The notes beneath the pieces were generated by a model. That model saw only the letters and a list, made by a program, of their open reading frames with translations. It did not search any database and was not told the origin of the DNA. From positions 744,001-808,000 of the forward strand of contig NC_020284.1 of NCBI RefSeq assembly GCF_000340905.1: a DNA stretch of 64,000 bases. The letters run 5' to 3'. Source of the stretch: Candidatus Kinetoplastibacterium galatii TCC219. Lineage in GTDB: Bacteria > Pseudomonadota > Gammaproteobacteria > Burkholderiales > Burkholderiaceae_B. Shown here one piece after another: positions 1 to 8,783 of the stretch; position 1 is the first letter of the stretch; the number at the start of each line of letters is the position of its first letter. The translations under genes and the position numbers were made by a program.

Positions 1-290
1 GAGGCAATATTAAGAATTCTGGTTTTTTGCCAGAAGAACGCAATTGGATTTCCACAATAATAAACAAATATAAATTACTAGATGTTTTTAGAGAACTAAA
101 TCATAATCCAGATCAATACACTTGGTGGAGCAATAGAGGTAAATCTTGGGAGAAAAATGTTGGTTGGCGAATAGACTATCAATTTGCCACATGTAAGATT
201 GCAAAATTAGCCACTAATTGTGAGATCTACAAAGAAAATAGATTTAGTGATCATGCCCCCCTTACTATAATCTATAATTACAAAATTTAA
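1..290 (+). CDS. xthA: Exodeoxyribonuclease III, 3' part
   Basis: C-terminal 95 residues of an exonuclease III/AP endonuclease; the 5' part lies outside the window. The frame is open from base 3 to the stop at 288-290. Visible family motifs are WWSNR, GWRIDY (metal/DNA-binding Asp) and FSDHAP, which holds the active-site His at the C-terminus. The enzyme cleaves DNA at abasic sites during base excision repair in the cytoplasm. It lies about 770 bp upstream of ung, which creates the abasic sites that this enzyme processes. The frame enters from the window edge, so the TTG at 27 is an internal codon and not a start. Identification is confident. Confidence 0.9.
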   Translation, partial: GNIKNSGFLPEERNWISTIINKYKLLDVFRELNHNPDQYTWWSNRGKSWEKNVGWRIDYQFATCKIAKLATNCEIYKENRFSDHAPLTIIYNYKI

Positions 291-416
291 ACTGGAATTC
301 TTTACAAGATAAAATATATAAGGTTAAAATTCTTAGATTGAATTGATTTATTAAAATCTCATCTAATATATATTTCCTTTGTGCTAATTAAACCTATCTT
401 CTGTTAAAATCTGAAT

Positions 417-1052
417 ATGCTATCTGCATTCTTTTACTCTCCAACCTTTGAAGCATGGTCCAGTGGTTTGCTCACTGGTCTTAGTCTATTTGCTGTAGTT
501 GGCGCACAAAGTGCTTTTATACTACGCCAAGGTATAATGCGATCACACATATTAACAATATTATCTGTATGCGCTCTATCTGATGCAATTTTTATTACTC
601 TTAGCGTATTTGGCTTGAAAGAAATAATACTATTAATTCCATGTTTCAAGACTATAGTATTAGTATTTGGTATATTATTTCTTGCTAGTTACTCTTACAA
701 AGCAGCCAAAAGGTCTATAAATAATAGTAGCAATCTTACTGCTGCGAATGGAACAATAATGACAAGAAAATCAGCAATACTGGGAGCGCTAGGATTCAGT
801 CTATTGAATCCTCATTTTTGGTTAGATTTAATATTAATAGGATCATTAGCCAGCATTTTTGGAGATAGAAGCTTAGCGTATGCTTTCGGAGTAATAATAG
901 CAAGTATAATTTGGCTAAGTGTGCTTGGCCTAGGATCACGCATGTTTGCTCCATTTTTCTCTAGTCAAAGAGCATGGAGAATACTAGATGGTTTTATATC
1001 TATAATAATGATGTCTATGGCTATATTATTAATACTTAAGTTCGAAATATAA
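417..1052 (+). CDS. LysE/ArgO-family amino acid exporter
   Basis: 211-residue inner-membrane protein with about six hydrophobic segments. The N-terminal pattern 'GLLTGLSLFAVVGAQSAFILRQGI' region (residues about 17-40) matches the LysE/ArgO translocator family, which exports basic amino acids using the membrane potential. A second family block, 'LGALGFSLLNPHFWLD' (about 123-138), contains the conserved NPH. The ATG at 417 gives the full N-terminal helix; the upstream 125 bp carry no gene. ung follows 8 bp after the stop, so the two are probably cotranscribed. The substrate (lysine, arginine or another) cannot be read from sequence. In a symbiont that makes lysine this exporter could release amino acids to the host; that is inference. 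Confidence 0.85.
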   Translation: MLSAFFYSPTFEAWSSGLLTGLSLFAVVGAQSAFILRQGIMRSHILTILSVCALSDAIFITLSVFGLKEIILLIPCFKTIVLVFGILFLASYSYKAAKRSINNSSNLTAANGTIMTRKSAILGALGFSLLNPHFWLDLILIGSLASIFGDRSLAYAFGVIIASIIWLSVLGLGSRMFAPFFSSQRAWRILDGFISIIMMSMAILLILKFEI

Positions 1053-1060
1053 TATATAAA

Positions 1061-1771
1061 GTGAAATTGCTATCAAAAAAATTAATAAATTCTGTAGAGG
1101 AATTACCCAATGTTTGGCGCAATATATTACTTTCGTCAGAGAATATTGTGACATTGCAGCACATAAATAAATTCCTAGAATCAAGACTTTTGGATGGGGT
1201 TACTATATATCCATTTAACCCAATGAAAGCACTACATAAAATATCATTAATATCTGATATTAAAGTCATTATATTGGGACAGGATCCCTATCATGGCGAG
1301 GGACAAGCTAATGGACTCGCATTCTCTGTATTAGAAAATTGCCAAAAACCTCCAAGCTTAAGAAATATATGTAAAGAACTATCCATAGAATACCCTGATA
1401 TGGAATTTACAAATCTAAGAAATTTAGATTGCTGGGCCAATCAAGGAGTATTATTGCTTAATTCTATCCTGACAGTTGAAAAAGGAAAACCACTTTCTCA
1501 TAAAAAAATAGGATGGGAGACTATAACAGATTCTATTATAAAATTAGTATCCGAAGACAATTCACCAAAAGTTTTTATGCTATGGGGGAATTATGCACAA
1601 TCAAAAGATTATTTAATTAATTCGACCAAAAACTATCATCTAATACTTAAAGCCAATCATCCTTCTCCACTATCAGCATTTAGAAGTCCATTACCATTCA
1701 TAGGATGCAATCACTTTAAAATAGCTAGTGAGTGGCTGATTAATCACAGAAAAACACCTGTTATATGGTAA
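1061..1771 (+). CDS. ung: Uracil-DNA glycosylase
   Basis: Family 1 UDG, 236 residues, removes uracil from DNA after cytosine deamination or dUMP misincorporation. The catalytic motif GQDPYH lies at residues 73-78 (Asp75 activates water) and the DNA-intercalating motif HPSPLS at 200-205, both intact. The start is a GTG 8 bp after the lysE stop, with no clear Shine-Dalgarno sequence, suggesting translational dependence on the upstream gene. Length is normal for the family. Retaining ung in an AT-rich reduced genome is notable because loss of uracil repair would push base composition further toward AT. Confidence 0.95.
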   Translation: MKLLSKKLINSVEELPNVWRNILLSSENIVTLQHINKFLESRLLDGVTIYPFNPMKALHKISLISDIKVIILGQDPYHGEGQANGLAFSVLENCQKPPSLRNICKELSIEYPDMEFTNLRNLDCWANQGVLLLNSILTVEKGKPLSHKKIGWETITDSIIKLVSEDNSPKVFMLWGNYAQSKDYLINSTKNYHLILKANHPSPLSAFRSPLPFIGCNHFKIASEWLINHRKTPVIW

Positions 1772-1801
1772 ATTTTCACAAATAAGTGGATTGTTCCAAT
1801 A

Positions 1802-1939
1802 ATTTAAGATATCCTGGATCGGTGACGAAAGGTACCAATGTACCTAGGGTTTCATATTGGGTTTTTCAGCCCTATTGATAAACTTATAATAGGTCTTCAT
1901 TCATCGATTACCTGACCTCCTTTAGCCTGATATTTAAAT
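1802..1939 (+). ncRNA. Candidate structured RNA / rhlE leader
   Basis: Non-coding stretch between ung and rhlE that looks richer in GC than other intergenic DNA here. Complementary segments form a nested fold: P1 pairs 1802-1807 and 1809-1813 with 1929-1939 (11 bp, one bulged G); P2 pairs 1816-1825 with 1901-1912 (10 bp with a 2-nt bulge and one G-T wobble); P3 is a hairpin 1827-1853 (GGTAC-CAAT-GTACC extended by GAAA/TTTC); P4 is CCTATT/AATAGG at 1871-1893. The internal strand 1913-1917 can pair with 1952-1956 outside P1, a possible pseudoknot. CCTCCTTT at 1916-1923 equals the 16S 3' tail. I do not recognise it as 6S, 4.5S, tmRNA, RNase P RNA or a known riboswitch. Strand is assumed from rhlE. 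Confidence 0.45.
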
Positions 1940-2053
1940 AGAGATAGATTTGGTCGGCACGATGTTACCCGTCGATTGTCATTTGATTTATACAGAATTT
2001 AATTTATATGATTTAAATGACACAATATTTATATTTAATAATAAGGTAAAAGC

Positions 2054-3444
2054 ATGTCTTTTGAAAAAATAGGAATCAATTCCAATATATTTTCTGCTCT
2101 AAAAACAGCAGGTTTTATATCACCTACGCCAGTACAAGAAGCAACTATCCCTCAAGCATTATCTGGAAAAGATTTAATAGTATCAGCACAAACAGGTAGC
2201 GGCAAAACAGCTGCTTTTATGTTGCCAGTATTACAAATGCTATCACAGAAACCAAAATCTAATAACATTAACCCACAAGTGTTAGTATTAACCCCTACTA
2301 GAGAACTAGCTTTACAAATAACTAAGGCAACAGCTGCTTATGGTATAAATATGCCTTGGTTAAGAATCGCAACTATAGTTGGAGGAATGCCATATAGAAA
2401 TCAGATAAAGGCTTTATCTAAAAGAGTTGATATCTTGGTTGCAACACCAGGCAGATTAATAGACCAGATGAGATCAAACAAGGTTAGTCTAGCTAACATA
2501 CAAACATTGGTTCTTGATGAAGCTGATAGGATGTTAGATATGGGATTTATAGAAGATATAGAAACAATTGTTAAAAATACCCCTAAAGATCGTCAAACAA
2601 TGTTATTTTCAGCAACCATTGATGAATCTATAGCTAGACTTGCAAAGAAAATGATGAATAACCCTCAACATATTGCATTAACTAGCAGTAAACAGAAGCA
2701 TGATAATATAACCCAGAAGTTATTTTATGCAGATAATAATGAGCATAAAGTTAAACTATTAAATCATGTGCTTAATGAATCATCTTTAGATCAGGCAATA
2801 ATATTCACATCAACTAAAAAAGGTGCAGATAAGCTGGCAGAGTGCCTATCTGAAAATGGATTTGCCGTTGCTGCATTACATGGCGATATGAATCAAAGGC
2901 AACGCACGCGCACTATATCTCAACTACAAAAAAAACAAATTCGAGTACTAGTGGCAACCGATATTGCAGCAAGAGGGATTGATATAAATGGCATTAGTCA
3001 TGCTGTTAACTTTGACCTGCCTATGCAAGCTGAAGACTATGTACATAGAATTGGTCGTACTGGAAGAGCAGGAAGAAATGGTTCAGCATTGAGTTTAGTA
3101 ACTAATGAAGAAAAACATAAAATACGCAGGATAGAAAAGTATATAGGACAAACTATTTCAACTGAAATAATAGAAGGACTAGAACCAAAGATCTCTAGAA
3201 CTTCTCATGACAACTCAAACAAAAAAACAAATACAGAAATACTACTAATAGAAATGAAGCTCCGTCTAGAAATAACACACCTAGAAAATTTTCTTCTACA
3301 AGCAAAACAAAAGAAAAAGTAGATGGAAGGAAAATAACTTCTGATAGAATACCATCAAAAACTAGTAACCAGACTAGAAAGCAAAACACATCCAAAAGAA
3401 GTAGCTTTAAAGATAATAGGTTTAATGAATCTAAAAGAGTATAA
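2054..3444 (+). CDS. rhlE: DEAD-box RNA helicase RhlE, frameshifted near 3' end
   Basis: ATP-dependent RNA helicase used in ribosome assembly and RNA turnover. Motifs in order: Walker A AQTGSGKT (45-52), PTREL (81-85), TPGR (131-134), DEAD (155-158), SAT (186-188), and a C-terminal helicase domain ending HRIGRTGRAGR. The uninterrupted frame stops at 3322 with an unconvincing tail. Shifting to the -1 frame at or after the A7 run at 3222-3228 gives an open frame to a stop at 3442-3444 whose product is rich in Ser, Asn, Lys and Arg, as expected for RhlE tails. The gene therefore probably spans 2054-3444 with one missing base, or a slippage site. Start ATG has AAGG 8 nt upstream. The helicase core is complete either way. 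Confidence 0.9.
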
Positions 3445-3460
3445 AAATACTTTACTAAAA

Positions 3461-4657
3461 ATGAGTATGATTAAGTCTCTTTTAAAAAACTTACATCCAT
3501 CATCAATAGAGCATTTAAGATTGACGATGGACTTACTTAAGAGAAAAATCCAATCATCAAATGAGCGTGCTATAAAGTTTGAGGATTGGATGAGCGAAGC
3601 GCTATATAATCCATTTTTTGGTTATTATACCTCCAAAAAAGATATAATATTTAATGGAAGAAATAGTACAGATAATAATATCAACGGTGATTTTGTTACA
3701 GCTCCAGAACTAACCCCAATATTTGCAAAAACATTATCAAGACAAATTGCTCAAGTGTTAAATTATCTCGAGTCAGAAAATATTATAGAGTTTGGAGCAG
3801 GGTCTGGAATATTAGCTAAGAATATTCTACAAGAGTTTAAAAAGCTTGGCCTCAATATCAATTATAAAATAATAGAAATCTCCAATTCATTAATCTCTAC
3901 CCAAAAACAAACGTTATCCTCGTTTAACGATAAGGTTGAATGGCTATCTAGCTTACCAATTGGTTTTAATGGATGTGTTATTGCTAATGAACTATTGGAC
4001 GCTATGCCAGTTTCAATATTCCATTACTCTAAAAACAAAAGCATAATGGAAAAATGGGTGGGATTGAACCAAAGAGAAGAGTTTGTTTGGATAGATAAAC
4101 CAGCAGATAATAGATTATTGGAAGCAACGAAGAAAATACTACCACTGATAGAATGTGATTATACATCAGAAATAAATTTTCAAAGTGATGCTTGGATTAG
4201 GACAATTCCAAAATGGCTTACAAGAGGAGTGGTATTCATAATAGATTATGGATTTCCACGTCACGAATACTACCATCTGCAACGTGCAACTGGTACGTTA
4301 ATGTGCCATCTAAATCATATAGCATACTCAGATCCGTTCATAGCTCCTGGTATACAAGACATAACATCACATGTTGATTTTTCTTCTATAGCTGAAGCAT
4401 CTATAGAAAATGGATTATATGTCCTAGGATACACATCACTAGCAAACTTCCTTATAAATTCTGGTATAATACACATTGTGCAGGATCTTGATAAATCAAA
4501 AATAAAAAATCATGTTGAGGAACTAGGAGCTGTTCAGAAATTACTGTCAGAAATAGATATGGGTGAACTATTTAAAGTTATAGCAATAGGAAAAGATTTT
4601 CAAAATGAACTTGTTGGATTTTCAGAAAATGACAGGTCTCATAAATTGCTACCATAA
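3461..4657 (+). CDS. MidA/NDUFAF7-type SAM-dependent methyltransferase
   Basis: About 398 residues; class I methyltransferase of the COG1565/DUF185 family, whose mitochondrial member NDUFAF7 methylates an arginine of complex I subunit NDUFS2. The SAM-binding glycine loop EFGAGSGILA is seen around residues 110-119 and family blocks include 'FVTAPELTPIFA', 'ANELLDAMPV' and 'FIIDYGF'. An earlier ATG at 3425 would overlap the restored rhlE tail, so the ATG at 3461 is preferred. The 3' end overlaps the convergent cca gene by 9 nt. The bacterial substrate is not established. Confidence 0.82.
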   Translation: MSMIKSLLKNLHPSSIEHLRLTMDLLKRKIQSSNERAIKFEDWMSEALYNPFFGYYTSKKDIIFNGRNSTDNNINGDFVTAPELTPIFAKTLSRQIAQVLNYLESENIIEFGAGSGILAKNILQEFKKLGLNINYKIIEISNSLISTQKQTLSSFNDKVEWLSSLPIGFNGCVIANELLDAMPVSIFHYSKNKSIMEKWVGLNQREEFVWIDKPADNRLLEATKKILPLIECDYTSEINFQSDAWIRTIPKWLTRGVVFIIDYGFPRHEYYHLQRATGTLMCHLNHIAYSDPFIAPGIQDITSHVDFSSIAEASIENGLYVLGYTSLANFLINSGIIHIVQDLDKSKIKNHVEELGAVQKLLSEIDMGELFKVIAIGKDFQNELVGFSENDRSHKLLP

Positions 4658-5743
4658 TTCATCCAAGATTCTAAGCCTTTCCTTTTCCAATACGTATTTT
4701 ATTTCCGATGGATTTTTTTTACAAGTTTCTACAATACTTCTTGTATCAATCATAACGATACTATGTAACATTCTATACCATCTATCTATATCAAATTTTT
4801 CCATTATATAAAGAACCTTCAATAGTTCAATAAAACGATCAGGTCTTCTAAAAAAATCTGATTTATATAAAAGATCTATTATTTTACGATTATTGTTTAT
4901 TTCTGAACTAAAAACAATTCTTGCAATTAATGGTAGTACTTTTGAATAATCTTTACATGATGATGGGACTTTAAGTTTATTACCTATAAATTCAATTTTA
5001 TGAGAATTTATACATAATAAAGCATATCTGCTTGCTAGACTAATATCGACAGAGAATTTATTTAAAGAATTTTTGACCATTTGGTTTAAGTTTAAATCAG
5101 GTGCTATATATTCAATAACTCCGATTTTAATCATAAAATCTATCATTTTAGACGGAGACTTCTCCATTAAACCTAAAGACAATTCTTTCCAAATTCTCTC
5201 TGGTTTTAAGTATTTAATTTCCCCGCTCTTTACTAAATTGCAACATAGATTTATCGTTTTTTCTGCAACCTCAAAAGTATCAAATTTGGCACAAAATCTA
5301 GCTAATCTCATAACACGCAAAGGATCTTCTTGAAAAGCATCTCCAATATGACGCAAAATACCAGCTTTCAGGTCAGACACACCACCGCAAGGATCAATTA
5401 CATTGCCATCTCTGCTTATTGCAATAGCATTTATCGTTAGATCCCTACGTTTTAAATCATCCTCCAAGGTCACATCAGATCCGGTGTAAAATTTAAATCC
5501 ATTATATCCAAAACCTACTTTTTTCTCCTTTCTGGCTAGAGCATATTCTTCCTTACTAATTGGATGTAAAAAAACCGGAAAATCCTTACCCACTCTTTTA
5601 AAACCTCTTTTCTCCATCTCATAAGAATTAGATCCTACTACTACCCAATCTCTATCCTTAACTGGCAGATTGCATAAACTATCACGTACAGCGCCCCCTA
5701 CTGCATATATTTCTAGGCCATAAATAAATTTATCTTCATTCAT
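4649..5743 (-). CDS. cca: CCA-adding tRNA nucleotidyltransferase
   Basis: 364 residues. Class II nucleotidyltransferase that builds or repairs the 3' CCA of tRNAs. The N-terminal domain has YAVGGAVRD and the metal-binding DxD in 'KDRDWVVVG' (residues about 29-37), followed by 'RRDLTINAIA' and 'EDPLRVMRLARF', all typical of the gammaproteobacterial-type Cca. E. coli Cca is longer (about 412), so part of the C-terminal HD-type region appears shortened. It converges on the methyltransferase gene with a 9-nt overlap. Essential if genomic tRNA genes lack encoded CCA. Confidence 0.92.
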   Translation of the reverse strand: MNEDKFIYGLEIYAVGGAVRDSLCNLPVKDRDWVVVGSNSYEMEKRGFKRVGKDFPVFLHPISKEEYALARKEKKVGFGYNGFKFYTGSDVTLEDDLKRRDLTINAIAISRDGNVIDPCGGVSDLKAGILRHIGDAFQEDPLRVMRLARFCAKFDTFEVAEKTINLCCNLVKSGEIKYLKPERIWKELSLGLMEKSPSKMIDFMIKIGVIEYIAPDLNLNQMVKNSLNKFSVDISLASRYALLCINSHKIEFIGNKLKVPSSCKDYSKVLPLIARIVFSSEINNNRKIIDLLYKSDFFRRPDRFIELLKVLYIMEKFDIDRWYRMLHSIVMIDTRSIVETCKKNPSEIKYVLEKERLRILDELW

Positions 5744-5886
5744 ATAATAATGATTTCTTAGAAATTCTTAAAATGCGCACTACATTGATATTATTAACAC
5801 TAGGTAACAGTATAATATTTTATAGAATTTATATAAATTAGTAATAGTAATAATGACATTAAATATAACAAATAGATGAGTAAGAG

Positions 5887-6489
5887 ATGACAAATAAAAA
5901 AATTAGATCAGTCCTTAAAAACAAAAGACTAGAAATGTCTAGAGAGGATAGGGATATGGGCAGTTATAAAATACAGAAAAAACTTTTTCTATGGATTAGC
6001 AATATTGCTGCAAAATCACTAAAGATAGGTAATATCATACAAGTAACAACATTTTGGCCAATGCCACTGGAACCCAATATTATATGGCTTAACAACAAAT
6101 TAACAGAATTAGATAATGTAAAGCTTAGTTTACCTGTCACTAAGGATTCTGATAAATATTTGGAATTCAAAGAATGGAATAGAAGTATATCGCTAATAAA
6201 AGGTAAGTATGGGATATTGGAACCAGATTCTAAATATATAATTACAAGACCAGATATAATATTAGTACCAACCTTAGGATATAGTAACACTGGAGATCGT
6301 ATAGGATATGGGAGTGGTTACTATGACAGAACATTATCAGAACTTATAAGCAAAAAATATAGATTTGTAACTATAGGAATAGCCTGGGATCATGGATTAA
6401 TAGAAGGGCCTTATAAAGCTGCCTCACATGATATTAAACTAGATGCCATAATAACACCAAGAGGCTGGGTAAAAAATCCACCTGAATGA
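5887..6489 (+). CDS. 5-formyltetrahydrofolate cyclo-ligase family protein
   Basis: 200 residues. Converts 5-formyl-THF to 5,10-methenyl-THF using ATP, keeping the folate pool active. The C-terminal block GYGSGYYDRTL (about 140-150) is the family's phosphate/substrate-binding signature, preceded by 'DIILVPTLGYS' and an N-terminal 'IRSVLKNKRLEM' basic helix. In many proteobacteria this gene (ygfA/fau) is preceded by 6S RNA; the 143-bp gap upstream here shows no evident 6S-like fold. GAG-containing sequence lies just before the ATG. It converges on the DUF1289 gene. Confidence 0.9.
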   Translation: MTNKKIRSVLKNKRLEMSREDRDMGSYKIQKKLFLWISNIAAKSLKIGNIIQVTTFWPMPLEPNIIWLNNKLTELDNVKLSLPVTKDSDKYLEFKEWNRSISLIKGKYGILEPDSKYIITRPDIILVPTLGYSNTGDRIGYGSGYYDRTLSELISKKYRFVTIGIAWDHGLIEGPYKAASHDIKLDAIITPRGWVKNPPE

Positions 6490-6621
6490 TGCTAATCTCA
6501 AGAATACATTTGTTATATAAAATAAAAGCACTATCAAAAATAGTATGGATATGTGCTATGTAATTCTCGCCATATCCCTACTAACATAAAGAAATTTCTA
6601 CTTATTATAAATATTTTCAAG

Positions 6622-6849
6622 CTAAGTCTTATTTTTCCGAGGATAACCATCTGACTTTATACGTTTCCATACAACTAGTTTTTCATCGTCACTTAGAAAT
6701 ACCCAGTTTGAAACCTCAAATAATGTGCGTCCACAACCACGGCAAATATCATCGAAAAGTGTAGTGCAAACACCTATACAAGGAACATCGGTAGCATTTA
6801 AGATGCTATCTTTAGAATTATCTGCCGAGGATTTTTTAACAAATACCAT
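6622..6849 (-). CDS. DUF1289 Cys-rich small protein
   Basis: 75 residues. Carries the DUF1289 pattern: PCIGVC followed by CRGCGRT (four cysteines, probably a metal site) and then 'SNWVFLSDDEKLVVWKRI'. The function of the family is unknown. It sits 33 bp downstream of metK on the same strand and may be transcribed from it. The N-terminal 20 residues are serine/lysine-rich and likely unstructured. Confidence 0.82.
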   Translation of the reverse strand: MVFVKKSSADNSKDSILNATDVPCIGVCTTLFDDICRGCGRTLFEVSNWVFLSDDEKLVVWKRIKSDGYPRKNKT

Positions 6850-6881
6850 TTGAAAATATACCTTAAAAAGAATTAATCAAA

Positions 6882-8048
6882 TCATATGAAATTCTTTATT
6901 TTCTCAACCTTATCTGTTTTTTCCCATGTGAATTCTGGCTCTGAGCGACCAAAATGACCGTATGTAGCAGTTTTAAGATAGATAGGTCTTAATAAATCTA
7001 ACATGTCTATTATACTCTTAGGTCGTAAATCAAAGACTTCTAAAACTATTCTGGAAATCTCCCTGTCTGGAATAATACCAGTTCCTTCAGTGTAAACTGT
7101 TACATTTATTGGATCTGATACCCCAATAGCATAGCTAATTTGTACTTGACATTGCCTTGCTAAACCTGATGCTACAATATTTTTTGCTATATATCTAGCT
7201 ACATAAGAAGCCGATCGATCTACCTTAGAAGGATCTTTACCGGAAAACGCTCCTCCTCCGTGAGGACAAGCACCTCCGTATGTATCCACAATAATTTTTC
7301 TACCTGTAATTCCACAATCTCCTTGAGGGCCGCCAATTACAAAACGACCAGTAGGATTAACAAGAAACTTTGTATTGTTTGTAATAATGTTCTCAGGAAA
7401 GCTAGGTCTTATAATTTCTTCAATTACAGACTCTACTATTATTTTGTGAGAAATGTCAGGAGAATGCTGGGTAGAAAAAACAACTGTGTCAACACTATAA
7501 GGCTTACCATCAACATATCTAAATGTTACTTGGGATTTTGCATCTGGGCGTAACCATGGCAGTCTACCATCTTTTCTTAGCTCACTCTGTCTCTGAACTA
7601 GTCTGTGAGCATACCATATTGGAGCTGGCATAAGACAAGTCGTCTCGTCACAAGCGTAACCAAACATTAGCCCTTGGTCACCTGCTCCCTGGTCTAAAGA
7701 ATTTTTATCATTGCTTGAGGATATCCCGGCAGCTATATCGGAGGATTGCTTGCCATAGGAAGAAATGACTGTGCAGCTGTCATAACTCATACCATAGTCT
7801 GAGCTATCATAGCCGATACTTTTAATAGTGTCTCGTGCAATTTTTACATAATCTACATTTGCACAAGTAGTGATCTCACCAGCTAAAACTATCAAACCAT
7901 AACCACATAAAGTTTCTGCAGCAACACGAGCACTAGGATCAACAGCTAATATGGCATCTAATACCGCATCAGAAATCTGATCTGCTATTTTGTCTGGATG
8001 TCCTTCAGAAACCGACTCTGAAGTGAATAAAAAATCGTTATCTGACAC
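6882..8048 (-). CDS. metK: S-adenosylmethionine synthetase
   Basis: 388 residues, full family length. Makes SAM from methionine and ATP in the cytoplasm, supplying the methyltransferases in this window. Motifs: [15 protein letters not shown] (residues about 13-27), [12 protein letters not shown] (about 121-132) and the glycine-rich phosphate loop [16 protein letters not shown] (about 264-279). The start is GTG at 8048-8046 with AAGGAA about 12 nt upstream. Divergent from the lpxL-like gene across a 735-bp AT-rich region in which I see no SAM-type riboswitch. Confidence 0.97.
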   Translation of the reverse strand: MSDNDFLFTSESVSEGHPDKIADQISDAVLDAILAVDPSARVAAETLCGYGLIVLAGEITTCANVDYVKIARDTIKSIGYDSSDYGMSYDSCTVISSYGKQSSDIAAGISSSNDKNSLDQGAGDQGLMFGYACDETTCLMPAPIWYAHRLVQRQSELRKDGRLPWLRPDAKSQVTFRYVDGKPYSVDTVVFSTQHSPDISHKIIVESVIEEIIRPSFPENIITNNTKFLVNPTGRFVIGGPQGDCGITGRKIIVDTYGGACPHGGGAFSGKDPSKVDRSASYVARYIAKNIVASGLARQCQVQISYAIGVSDPINVTVYTEGTGIIPDREISRIVLEVFDLRPKSIIDMLDLLRPIYLKTATYGHFGRSEPEFTWEKTDKVEKIKNFI

Positions 8049-8783
8049 AAAAATGATTCCTTACAATGTTTGTTAGGTTAAATTATTATGATTATTTTAT
8101 CTTAATCTATAAATTAAGAATATCACCTACTACTAAAAGTAATCATAATACTAATAATATATTATTTTAAATAATTGTTTATATAAAGTTACTTTTTATA
8201 ATGATCTTATATCTATAACTAACTAATGCTAGAATGCCGGCATGTGAATTCTAAATCTTATATCAATAGTATCTACAGTTTTTAGAAACGATAAACTTTT
8301 ACAAATATTAAAATATATTTTCCACCAAAAATATATTTCATTTTTATTTAGATGATAAAAATAGTTAATAATTGATTGTTATAAATAGATTATGGATAAG
8401 CAGGTTTTAGTTTTATGGCTATATTAATATTATTTTTCATACAATAATGTATAATTCTACATTGAAATGATAAAGGCAGAGTATCTATACTGTATTTATA
8501 AATTATATTAACAAACTTATAATCCAGCATATAAAGTAATCGTGCAATTATGATCGGAAAATCATATTAATAATTGAATATTAAAATTAGTAATTAGTAA
8601 TATGAGTAATATGAAAAACCAATTTCCTATAATATTATATAGGTAGTAAATGCACTAAATAATATTGTATTGAAATAAGCGTAATACTAATATAGTAGTT
8701 TTCTATTATTTAAAGCTAATGTGAAGCGGATGCACCATTTAGAATTTAAATATAGACTAATATATAAAAAACTTTTCTAACAA
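8049..8783. other. 735-bp AT-rich gene-free region
   Basis: Extremely AT-rich spacer between divergent metK and the lpxL-like gene. No frame above about 60 codons and no recognisable RNA gene was found. Small hairpins occur, for example TCTTAAT/ATTAAGA at 8100-8119, and several imperfect short repeats of AGTAAT/ATGAGTAAT type occur around 8590-8625. One near-match to a DnaA box (TATGGATAA, 8391-8399) is not enough for an origin. Free-living relatives often carry a second acyltransferase gene here, so this may be a fully eroded gene plus two promoters; that is inference. Confidence 0.6.

Noticed and set aside
1772..2053. 6S RNA, 4.5S RNA, tmRNA or RNase P RNA in the ung-rhlE gap
   Set aside because: None of the conserved cores of these RNAs is present; the order of helices and the length do not fit, although a short 'GATATTT' stretch resembles part of E. 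coli 6S.
3215..3235. Programmed -1 ribosomal frameshift at the rhlE A7 run
   Set aside because: The codon phase (AAC AAA AAA ACA) does not give an ideal X-XXY-YYZ heptamer and no stable downstream structure was seen; kept only as error, deletion or slippage.
4605..4811. 68-codon plus-strand frame across the midA/cca junction
   Set aside because: Overlaps both real genes in other frames and is hydrophobic only because it is antisense to cca.
8049..8200. SAM or SAH riboswitch upstream of metK
   Set aside because: No GC-rich conserved core; the sequence before the GTG is plain AT-rich spacer with a simple AAGGAA.
8380..8410. Possible DnaA box and origin in the AT-rich gap
   Set aside because: Only one 8-of-9 match, with no cluster of boxes and no dnaA, dnaN or gidA nearby.
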